A DNA stretch of 64,000 bases from an uncultured Pirellula sp. Lineage in GTDB: Bacteria; Planctomycetota; Planctomycetia; Pirellulales; Pirellulaceae. Where the stretch lies: contig CAIOHR010000055.1 of assembly GCA_903858115.1 (NCBI GenBank), positions 186,001-250,000 of the forward strand, given 5' to 3'. The notes beneath the pieces were generated by a model. The model did not search any database. It saw nothing but the letters and a program-made list of their open reading frames with translations, and had not been told where the DNA came from. Shown here piece by piece: positions 11,001 to 17,642 of the stretch. The position numbers and the translations under genes were made by a program. Numbering within the stretch: position 1 is the stretch's first letter; each line of letters opens with the position of its first letter.

Positions 11001-11361
11001 TGGAGAGGAACTGCAAAAACTCAATAAAGGCGTTCAAGCGATGGACGAGGCATCCTCGATGTTAAGTGATTTGCGACTTGGGGAGAATGTCATTGCTGCA
11101 GAGACGGCTGCGATCGAAGCCTTGATTGAAGCCAAACGAGGTGGCGGCGGTGGAGGAGCCGGTGGCAGCACACCAGGCATGGGTGGCGATGGTGGCACCA
11201 CCGACCGCTCCCCGCTTGACATGATTGGCCCCGGATCCGATCGCAATACCAAAGTGGCGAAACGACAAGTCGGTGAGGCCACCGGTAAGACCGGCCGAAC
11301 GCTTCCGGAACAGTATCGAAGAGGACTGGATGAGTTTCTTAACAAAGCAACTCGGCGATAA
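8065..11361 (+). CDS. Large DUF4175-like membrane protein with coiled coils and poly-Gly tracts
   Basis: 1098 residues if translation starts at the GTG at 8065, which overlaps the upstream TGA as GTGA and is preceded by a GGAGG sequence about 10 bp upstream. An ATG at 8089 is the alternative. Hydrophobic segments lie at about residues 38-60, 70-90 and 170-190. A large extracytoplasmic region follows, then a highly charged, helix-rich half (about 540-1000) likely to form coiled coils. Two Gly-rich linkers occur, one of nine consecutive glycines (encoded near 10737-10763) and one near 11140-11200. The architecture resembles the DUF4175-type proteins that accompany BatA/VWA genes. No catalytic motif is seen. 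Confidence 0.85.
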   Translation: MNSHPKRNMPHEAGAIQKLPDGIRQKLTGYRSLVRKIKIGEGILAGLFGFLASYAMIFAIDRFVETPHWCRLLFFLCGLIGFGVYLPYMLHRWIWNTRQLESVARLLAHSFPSLSDHVLSIVELAKNSHEQKRSPQLIAAAMAQVDDRLCREDLSKGVPNPKLKRWLFGASPFVLVAMGIAIVVPSVAQNTWSRFLFPWADIDRYTFARFEKLPNEIVVPYGEPSMLHVSLKPDSDWKPKTAKLAVAKTRLDANQVANNYEFSIPGQLEQLPVSLRVGDATQTMQLVPMVRPELSQIIARISLPEYLQHSEPQLLPVKSSTVSILKGSSVSIQAKATRELSSAFATIRTLPENPVEIADNEDNRNAESQISLAVDGDSFMTVSMPFAESSQLELDWKDTHGLSGSKKSQFMLRGVDDFAPVVSCSGLPDPLVLLHSELLTFQVNASDDFGLKHIGIEWSSASTDETTAPVKGERLVIAGNSTATKLSGLATLSCKNENIVPQRLQIRAFTEDLKPDRGRIYSVPYVIHIMSAEEHAQWIAEQLRRWKAKTDAIYEEELRLLDENRQIRDLAAGDIDSESTRERMKNQASAERDNAKRLENAVEDGAKILEQALRNEEIRSKQVEDWARSLQKLNELSKERMPDVAEQIGRVGESPATKSSASKPSDSDSSSPPSLRDNEKSPYDKRPAEGSGGGAGGGSSLPETQLGPGATKKESGSDKEKDSEEKNETNEKMDRAVKDQSKLIEEFRKAKQAFEQLMADFENSTFVKRLKSSSRFQKEIANLLTQAIGSNFGLSSSKAKAAQQETEVIMQHQKKLAESIAAIQGDLTAYQNNNPSADREAVLKDMKDQNTQIKLEEMPLRMERNLRGDALNRSEYWADTFDRWAEELAGPGGGGGGGGGEEKDKLPPAILLEIMRIIGDEIDLRDETRTLNQLWIPDQEMSEDLQDRTTAQAVEQMAIQERTLNVIQDIQALPNGSGFGEELQKLNKGVQAMDEASSMLSDLRLGENVIAAETAAIEALIEAKRGGGGGGAGGSTPGMGGDGGTTDRSPLDMIGPGSDRNTKVAKRQVGEATGKTGRTLPEQYRRGLDEFLNKATRR

Positions 11362-11408
11362 AAATACAAAACGACCAACGACCTAGTATTCGAATTGGAG
11401 ATGTCTCA

Positions 11409-12548
11409 ATGCTTTCAACAAAACACTACAACATGAGCATTAAAGTTGCCATGATGGTTTTTCTTTGTCTATTGGGCATAGAGAAGTTGTCAGCACAGGC
11501 GATTCAGTTTGCCCCGGCCTTCGGCCAAGATGAAGACTCCATCAAGGGCAACTTGATAAGCTCGATGAAGATCGAGATCGACGCGATCCGACGAATCGCT
11601 GATCTTCCTGAGAACACTGTCAAGAAGCTGAACATTGCCGCGATCCAAGCGGTCGATGCAGCCATCAAGAACAATCCACCACAGAGAATGGGTGGTCGCA
11701 TGCCACAACCGCTTCCTCGTGCCGGAGGAAAACCGCCAAAAGAAGGAACGCTATCTGACGAAGATGAAGAGGACAAAGCGAAGAAGGACGAGGAAGCACC
11801 TGACGCCAATGCAAACTTTCTTCCAGGGATGTTCTTTCAGATAGACATAAAGATAGTCAAGAAACAAGAACCATGGAAAAAGGTCCTCGCTTCGTTGGAT
11901 CCAGCGAAAGTCGCCGAGATCGAAGCATTTGAAAAGAAGCGAACCAAGGATCTACGGGATTTCCGAGTGGCATCCAAAGTCCAAGAGCTAGACGACATGC
12001 TACTTCTATCCGCATCGCAACGAACAGAGCTGACGGAAATCGTGGATCGTGTCTCGGGCGACCAGCTCGCATTGCAACCTCGCAACAATGGAATCTTTGC
12101 TGGAGGTGCTATGGTCGTCGTGATGGCAGGACAAGCAAGCAAAGAAATACCAAAGGACGAACTCAAGAGAGTTTTGTCCGAAGTCCAGTTTGCCGAGTAC
12201 GAGAACATGCTTAACCGACAAGCTCAGGGGCCATTCAACCCCGCCGCGCCTCCCGCTGGTTTCGGCAAGAACAAGAAAAACAACAATGACGAACCCCAGA
12301 GTAGTTCGCTTGGCTTTTCCTTCAAGGAAAAGGAAAGTGGACTGAGCGTGGAGTCGGTTACTCCGGATTCTCGTGCGGATCAAGCCGGACTCAAGGCCGG
12401 GGATATCATCGATGGTATCGACGGCAAACCCATCGACAATACGGTACAACTGAAACGGGCTATCGCCTTGAACACGTCAAAGACCTTGACCATGCAAGTG
12501 AAGCGAGATGGTACCGATCTGAAGCTTGAGTTTCCGAGCAAGAAGTAA
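11409..12548 (+). CDS. Secreted PDZ-domain protein
   Basis: 379 residues. GGAG at 11397-11400 lies 8 bp before the ATG, supporting this start. An N-terminal hydrophobic signal peptide ending near LSAQA is followed by a helical, charged region of unknown function. A C-terminal PDZ domain (about residues 298-376) carries the usual S-R-A-D-Q-A-G-L-K-A-G-D-I-I motif. The PDZ probably binds C-terminal peptides of partner proteins in the periplasm. It is 48 bp downstream of the DUF4175-like gene and 3 bp upstream of the next gene, so it belongs to the same transcription unit. The middle region is not recognised. Confidence 0.85.
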   Translation: MLSTKHYNMSIKVAMMVFLCLLGIEKLSAQAIQFAPAFGQDEDSIKGNLISSMKIEIDAIRRIADLPENTVKKLNIAAIQAVDAAIKNNPPQRMGGRMPQPLPRAGGKPPKEGTLSDEDEEDKAKKDEEAPDANANFLPGMFFQIDIKIVKKQEPWKKVLASLDPAKVAEIEAFEKKRTKDLRDFRVASKVQELDDMLLLSASQRTELTEIVDRVSGDQLALQPRNNGIFAGGAMVVVMAGQASKEIPKDELKRVLSEVQFAEYENMLNRQAQGPFNPAAPPAGFGKNKKNNNDEPQSSSLGFSFKEKESGLSVESVTPDSRADQAGLKAGDIIDGIDGKPIDNTVQLKRAIALNTSKTLTMQVKRDGTDLKLEFPSKK

Positions 12549-12551
12549 CCT

Positions 12552-13622
12552 ATGCGGCCAACACATCAACTTTGCAGCATAGGGATTTGCTTCTATATCC
12601 TGAGCAGCTGTCTATCGGCACACGGGCAAAGCGTTCGGTCAGGGATCGATGTGCCTGCCGATGTCGAGCGCATCTCGAGCGCTGCCGTCGAGTGGCTAGC
12701 CAAGAATCAGTCTACGGCCGGGAATTGGGACGGTGGACAAGACAGTCACAATGCCGAAGCGGGAAACTGCGGAGTGACAGGATTGTGCATGATGGCTTTC
12801 CTGTCCACGGGAATCGACCCGAACTTTGGTGAATATGGTACCAACATTCGAGCTGCCCTTCGCCACATGATCGCTAGCCAAGATCCTAAGACAGGTTACT
12901 TACCCAATAGCATGTATCATCATGGATTTGCGATGCTGGCGTTGGCGGAAGCTTATGGAGCAGTCGACGAAGAATTGCTCTGGGCCGACCCGGAGATCGA
13001 CATCCCCAAGGATCGACGAAGGACACTTGGAGAGTCACTTCACTTGGCCGTTCGCTGCGCGGTCACATCGCAAGAAAACAATCCTTGGAAAGCCTGGAGA
13101 TATCGCCCTGAATCGCGAGATGCGGATACGTCTGTCACGGGAGCAGTCCTTGTCGGATTGTTCGCAGCGAGGAACGCTGGCATCAAGGTTCCTGATTCCA
13201 ACATTGACGATGCTTTGGTGTACATGCGTGAAGTCACCGGAAAACGTGGGGACGTGAACTATACGCCAGGATTTAGTATGGGGACTGGAACAAACCTCCC
13301 CGCGATCGCTTGCTTGGTATACGCGATCAGTAAACATCAAGATTGGCCGGAGTATCGCGCAGTTTCTGCTCTCGTAAAGTCGAACCGTGAAGTCGTCGAT
13401 CCCAGCTATCCACACTACAACATGTATTATATGTCACAAGCGTTGTTCCAATCAGACTTTGATTCATGGACAAAATGGAATCAAATCACGACGCGACGTC
13501 TCCGACGCGAACAGAACAAAGATGGTAGTTTTGACTCAAACCATGGACAACCCTACGGCACTGCGATGTCGGTGTTGGCACTCGCTCTTAATTATCGGTT
13601 CTTACCCATCTATGAACGTTAG
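12552..13622 (+). CDS. Secreted squalene-cyclase/prenyltransferase-fold (alpha-toroid) protein
   Basis: 356 residues with a probable signal peptide (hydrophobic stretch about 7-22). QW-like repeats typical of the terpene-cyclase/prenyltransferase alpha-toroid are visible: NQSTAGNWDGG near residue 54, SQDPKTGYLPN near 109, and NKDGSFDSNHGQPYGTAMSVLAL near the C-terminus. The region equivalent to the squalene-hopene cyclase DXDD motif reads DADTSVTG, so cyclase chemistry is unlikely. Exported proteins with this fold are common and uncharacterised in planctomycetes. The gene starts 3 bp after the previous stop and overlaps the next gene by 11 bp. Confidence 0.85.
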   Translation: MRPTHQLCSIGICFYILSSCLSAHGQSVRSGIDVPADVERISSAAVEWLAKNQSTAGNWDGGQDSHNAEAGNCGVTGLCMMAFLSTGIDPNFGEYGTNIRAALRHMIASQDPKTGYLPNSMYHHGFAMLALAEAYGAVDEELLWADPEIDIPKDRRRTLGESLHLAVRCAVTSQENNPWKAWRYRPESRDADTSVTGAVLVGLFAARNAGIKVPDSNIDDALVYMREVTGKRGDVNYTPGFSMGTGTNLPAIACLVYAISKHQDWPEYRAVSALVKSNREVVDPSYPHYNMYYMSQALFQSDFDSWTKWNQITTRRLRREQNKDGSFDSNHGQPYGTAMSVLALALNYRFLPIYER

Positions 13623-16083
13623 AACTAAATCTTTAGCCATCGGATGCATGTTCGCAATAAGCAGTTTCGGACTGCGCTACGCTCGCTCGCAGGAGAGCAA
13701 TAGCACCTCCGGGCCCGCTGTCAATGTAGAGTGGCGAAACGGTGATGTACTACCGGCAGAGTTGCTGACCATGGACCAAAAGACCATCCGGCTGCAATCC
13801 AGACTGTTCTTGGAACCGATTGTCATTGATCGCAACGAGGTTCGTTCGCTCCGATTCGTCCAACCCTTGAAATCGGATCGTGAACCTGGGAAAGTTAGTT
13901 TATCGATGGCCAATGGAAACAACCTTCGTGGCACGATAGTTCAGGATAACATTGACTCCCCTTATCTCGAGTTCATGGACGATGTCGTTGGGAAACTGCA
14001 AGTCCCAAAGAAATTCATCCAACAAAACTCTAGTTCGAGTACGGCTCTCTATGAATGGAACGGAAGCACTGAGCCATGGGTTAGTCCCAATTCAGAGCCA
14101 TTGTCCTGGATCGTAGACGATCGAGGGTTCTTCGCGAGCAAAGCATCCAATCAATCGGCTATCTTGCCCCTTGCGATCAAAGGTTCGTTTGCTATCGAAG
14201 TGACCTTGTATTCACCCTTGCGTCCTGACTTCGTACTTTCATTAGGCAAAGATCCTGAAGAGTCGATCCGTATCGAGACGATTGAAAAATCGCTCATCAT
14301 CGGTACTTCCACCGACTTTGAAGTCGTCGAAGATTTGCCGAGCAAAGGATGGACGTACACGTTTCGCCTTGAATGGAATGATGAAACACGCGAACTATCT
14401 CTTTTGCAATTGGGCGAAACAAAGCCAGATGAAGCGAGGATAGTGACGAAAAGTACTCGTTCAGAAAACGTCGAGGGCATCTTCCTGACCAATCGAGGTT
14501 CTTCACTTCGGTTAGAGAAGTTGCGTTTGTTCAACACGATAGCTCGAGAACGCGAAGCAACTCAGGCAGCGAATGTTCTTTCGAATGCGAAGAGCGATCA
14601 GCCGATGGCAGGCGATAATAGTTCATTGTGCATTCTTCGTTTTTCGAACAATACGGTGCTGAGTGGGAACATTCTCAGTTTCCGAGAGGGCTTCTTTACG
14701 ATCCAGAACGAGATGATCCAGAGCGAGGCGATTCACTTCACACCTCAACAATTAGTGAAGCTTGATCAGCCTATCGCACCAGCCAATATTTCTCGTCCGC
14801 ATAAGCTTAGACTCGGCACGAATGCAATCCTCGGAGAATGTACGATTCGGGGAGGAAACAACCCGATCCTCTGGAAATGTCTCGGTCAGGATTTGCCAGT
14901 CCCTCTCGTGACGGATTTGCCAGCCACGATTCAATACGACTTGAATCCTAAGCAACGCCCCAGCGGTTCTCAGTTTCCCGATATTGTCTATGCAACGAAT
15001 GGTGACAATCTACCAGCGAGCTTGTTGAAGATGCGCGAACAACTGGTCGAGATCGACTTGCCATTTCTTTCCGGATGTCGAATCGGAACATCCCATTTGC
15101 AAGCTATCGAGCTCGCGTGTAAGGGCAAACGGCTAGAGCATGGCTTTACGAAAGAGTCTCGGGAGCAACTGCTATCGTTTCCTCGCGGAACAGAACTGTC
15201 GCTTTACCCTCATGCGCTCGTGGGAAAGAATGAAGACTTACTGCGTGGCATGATCATGGGCATTTCGACTACTGCAATTGAGATGGATGTGAAGCTTGAG
15301 CCTTGTCTCATCGGTCGCGATGCGGTCAGCGCGATCGTCTTCCTGCCGACCGCATCGTTAGACGCAAAGAACAACGAAAACGAACGCAACGTGAAGGAGG
15401 CCGCAGAGGATTCGATTACCCTCTTGCTTGCTAATGGATATCGAATCTCAGCAGATATCCTGAGGGTAGAAGGTACAACTCTAAGTTGCCAATCTTCGTG
15501 GTTGGGCGACTTTGATATTTCGACGGAATGGATCTCAGGATTGTCGTTTGGCTCGGTGACTGATGGCGAATCATCACTCTATGCCAATTGGGAAGTGAAG
15601 ACACTTCGTGATCCTGCGTGGCTCGAAACCCCAACCAATGCACAAGCAAAATCACTACTGGGAACAGTAGTGGAGCCATTTTCACTGTCGACACTTCAGG
15701 GTGAGACATGGAATTTGCAAGACCATGCTGGTAAAGTCATCATTCTCGATTTTTGGGCGACTTGGTGTGGACCGTGTGTCAAATCGCTTCCGGAGTATCT
15801 TTCCGTCGCAGGCAAGTACAACACGAACGATGTTATTTTTCTTGGCGTGAACGCCACGGAAACGCCTGAGGTCGTTCGAGAATTTGTAGCGAGGCAAAAA
15901 CTGGAGAATTTTGATACGTTGTTTGATTTTGAGGGTGAATTGACCAGGAAAATGCAAGTGACCGGGATCCCGCATACTGTCGTGATCGGCCCGACGGGCG
16001 CCATCGAACACGTGCATGTCGGTTACTCCAAAAACGCTTCGAAAGAACTCGATACCAAAATCAGCCAGCTCCTAGGAAGATAG
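13612..16083 (+). CDS. Secreted multi-repeat protein with C-terminal TlpA-like thioredoxin domain
   Basis: 823 residues from the ATG at 13612, chosen because it begins a clean signal peptide (MNVRTKSLAIGCMFAISSFG) and overlaps the previous gene by 11 bp; an upstream extension to 13387 lies wholly inside that gene. Residues about 40-690 contain roughly six copies of a 45-residue beta-rich, Sm-like module, recognisable by an N-G-D/N-x-L-x-(A/G) start. A laminin-G-like insert spans about 160-300. Residues about 690-823 form a TlpA/ResA-like thioredoxin domain with active site WCGPC and the cis-Pro loop GIPHTVV. It probably acts as an extracytoplasmic thiol-disulfide oxidoreductase tethered by the repeat region. 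Confidence 0.85.
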   Translation: MNVRTKSLAIGCMFAISSFGLRYARSQESNSTSGPAVNVEWRNGDVLPAELLTMDQKTIRLQSRLFLEPIVIDRNEVRSLRFVQPLKSDREPGKVSLSMANGNNLRGTIVQDNIDSPYLEFMDDVVGKLQVPKKFIQQNSSSSTALYEWNGSTEPWVSPNSEPLSWIVDDRGFFASKASNQSAILPLAIKGSFAIEVTLYSPLRPDFVLSLGKDPEESIRIETIEKSLIIGTSTDFEVVEDLPSKGWTYTFRLEWNDETRELSLLQLGETKPDEARIVTKSTRSENVEGIFLTNRGSSLRLEKLRLFNTIAREREATQAANVLSNAKSDQPMAGDNSSLCILRFSNNTVLSGNILSFREGFFTIQNEMIQSEAIHFTPQQLVKLDQPIAPANISRPHKLRLGTNAILGECTIRGGNNPILWKCLGQDLPVPLVTDLPATIQYDLNPKQRPSGSQFPDIVYATNGDNLPASLLKMREQLVEIDLPFLSGCRIGTSHLQAIELACKGKRLEHGFTKESREQLLSFPRGTELSLYPHALVGKNEDLLRGMIMGISTTAIEMDVKLEPCLIGRDAVSAIVFLPTASLDAKNNENERNVKEAAEDSITLLLANGYRISADILRVEGTTLSCQSSWLGDFDISTEWISGLSFGSVTDGESSLYANWEVKTLRDPAWLETPTNAQAKSLLGTVVEPFSLSTLQGETWNLQDHAGKVIILDFWATWCGPCVKSLPEYLSVAGKYNTNDVIFLGVNATETPEVVREFVARQKLENFDTLFDFEGELTRKMQVTGIPHTVVIGPTGAIEHVHVGYSKNASKELDTKISQLLGR

Positions 16084-16134
16084 TCTCATCTATCGACTTC
16101 GCATAGTGACAGCCCTGAAGCCTGCTTTTTATAG

Positions 16135-16261
16135 AGACACAGCCGACAAAAGTAGCAGTAGGCACGCTCCGTCGTGCCGTCCGCTCTTCAAGATCTGCAG
16201 GGATTCTAGGTGGGAGGCACATAGAATGTGCCTCCCACTTTGACTTTTGTCGGCTGTGTCT
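16135..16261 (+). mobile_element. MITE-like inverted-repeat element (127 bp)
   Basis: A perfect 19 bp terminal inverted repeat (AGACACAGCCGACAAAAGT at 16135-16153 and its complement at 16243-16261) bounds a non-coding element. ATAG flanks it on both sides (16131-16134 and 16262-16265), a possible target-site duplication. Inside are two hairpins: 13 bp arms at 16210-16222 and 16226-16238 with a 3-base loop, and a shorter GGCACG/CGTGCC stem near 16160-16178. It sits between convergent genes and overlaps the last two bases of the oxidoreductase stop codon. It could also act as a bidirectional terminator. No transposase is nearby. Confidence 0.7.
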
Positions 16262-17471
16262 ATAGAAGCGAGAGTGGGTTCACTCGCGTCTTCAGCGGGA
16301 GTTCTACGGAAGCACCTAACCTCTGCGATTCAAATACCGCAGCAATCATTTCAATAATGGACCGACAATCCTCTGCGGAACAAATGGGTTTACGGTCGTT
16401 CTGGATGCAATCGAATAGATCTGTGATAGCAGCCAGATGTCCTCCTTGATACGATCCATCCTTTCGTGGCTCTGGCTTGCCAATACCTGCGGAGGAAAAC
16501 GTTTCCCATTTTTTGCTCGACCTCCCGGGAGACCAACTGCTGTCACGTAGTATCTGGCCTTGCGCCAAATATCCGCTCTCCAACTCGATGATCCCTTTCG
16601 ATCCATACACTTGAATGGCAAAACGCGTTGGATTCCCTGCCATATTTTTTCGCGAAGCGAAATATCCATATAAGCCGTTGGGAAATGCATAGGTTGCCTG
16701 AACCTGGTCCCCTGCCAAGAGGCCGATTCCCTCAGCTCCGGGTGCAACATGTTTTTTCGAAACAGATTGTCCGTCTTGAAAGACAACAGCGGAACAGGAA
16801 GTTGCATCCCTGCCGGCAAAGGTTCGCATCATGCCAAAAACATGGGAACCGAGAACCCAAAGATCCTCTCCACCTCCTCGTCGATCTTCCTTGCCGCGAG
16901 CTCGCAATTCGAGCAATTCGCCGATCTCTCCAGCTTCGATCAAAGACTTTGCCATGTGCAACACGGGCGAGTACTGGCTTATATGGGCGATCCCCAGTTT
17001 AAGCTTCTTCTTCTCTAGAGCTTGGATCGCAGAGTCGCAATCTGCGAGGGTCGGACAGAACGGCTTCTCCATATAGACATGACAGCCAACATCGGCAGCA
17101 GCGAGAATCATTTCGTGATGCTGGTCAATCCATCGAGGGCAGATCGCCACTACGTCTAACTTTTCTTGAGAGAGCATCTCTCGATAATCTGCATAAGTCT
17201 TTTTCGGGTTCGTTCGATTCGCAGCTGCTATACGTCCTGCTTCGTCTTCATCGGCCAGCGCGACTATCTCAACATTCGGGAGTTTTGTAAATGCGACATC
17301 AACACCATGCCCATAATCTCCCTTGCCCGTCCGCCCGATAATGCCAACACGAAATTTGGGGAACTTTGCATCCGCTAGGGATGATCGACACCGGGTCGAT
17401 AGAAAACCTCCCGTCGTCAATACCGCCCCCGCCTTAACGAACAACCTTCTCGTTTGTTTCTTCGGTAACAT
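16260..17471 (-). CDS. Gfo/Idh/MocA-family oxidoreductase with Tat-type leader
   Basis: 403 residues from the ATG at 17471. This start is preferred to a GTG at 17510 because it places the twin-arginine motif (QTRRLFVK) at a normal distance from the N-terminus, followed by a hydrophobic stretch. A Rossmann fold begins at FRVGIIGRTGKGDYG, and the family-typical MEKPF motif follows. The C-terminal domain is the usual beta-sheet domain. These enzymes oxidise or reduce sugars and related polyols with NAD(P)H. The Tat leader suggests export with bound cofactor, as in many planctomycete paralogues. Substrate unknown. The stop codon lies at the edge of the MITE-like element. Confidence 0.85.
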   Translation of the reverse strand: MLPKKQTRRLFVKAGAVLTTGGFLSTRCRSSLADAKFPKFRVGIIGRTGKGDYGHGVDVAFTKLPNVEIVALADEDEAGRIAAANRTNPKKTYADYREMLSQEKLDVVAICPRWIDQHHEMILAAADVGCHVYMEKPFCPTLADCDSAIQALEKKKLKLGIAHISQYSPVLHMAKSLIEAGEIGELLELRARGKEDRRGGGEDLWVLGSHVFGMMRTFAGRDATSCSAVVFQDGQSVSKKHVAPGAEGIGLLAGDQVQATYAFPNGLYGYFASRKNMAGNPTRFAIQVYGSKGIIELESGYLAQGQILRDSSWSPGRSSKKWETFSSAGIGKPEPRKDGSYQGGHLAAITDLFDCIQNDRKPICSAEDCRSIIEMIAAVFESQRLGASVELPLKTRVNPLSLL

Positions 17472-17642
17472 CGGAACACCACTTGCTAGAGGAATATTCG
17501 GGCGAAGCACTTGTTATTGCATACTAGCAAATTGTAGTGGATCTGCGAGCCTGAGGGTTGAGAACAAGAACCGTCTAGCGATCGTGATTCTCAACAAAAG
17601 TCAGCTTTGTTTGCAATCTTTTTTCACCTATGCATCGGATGG

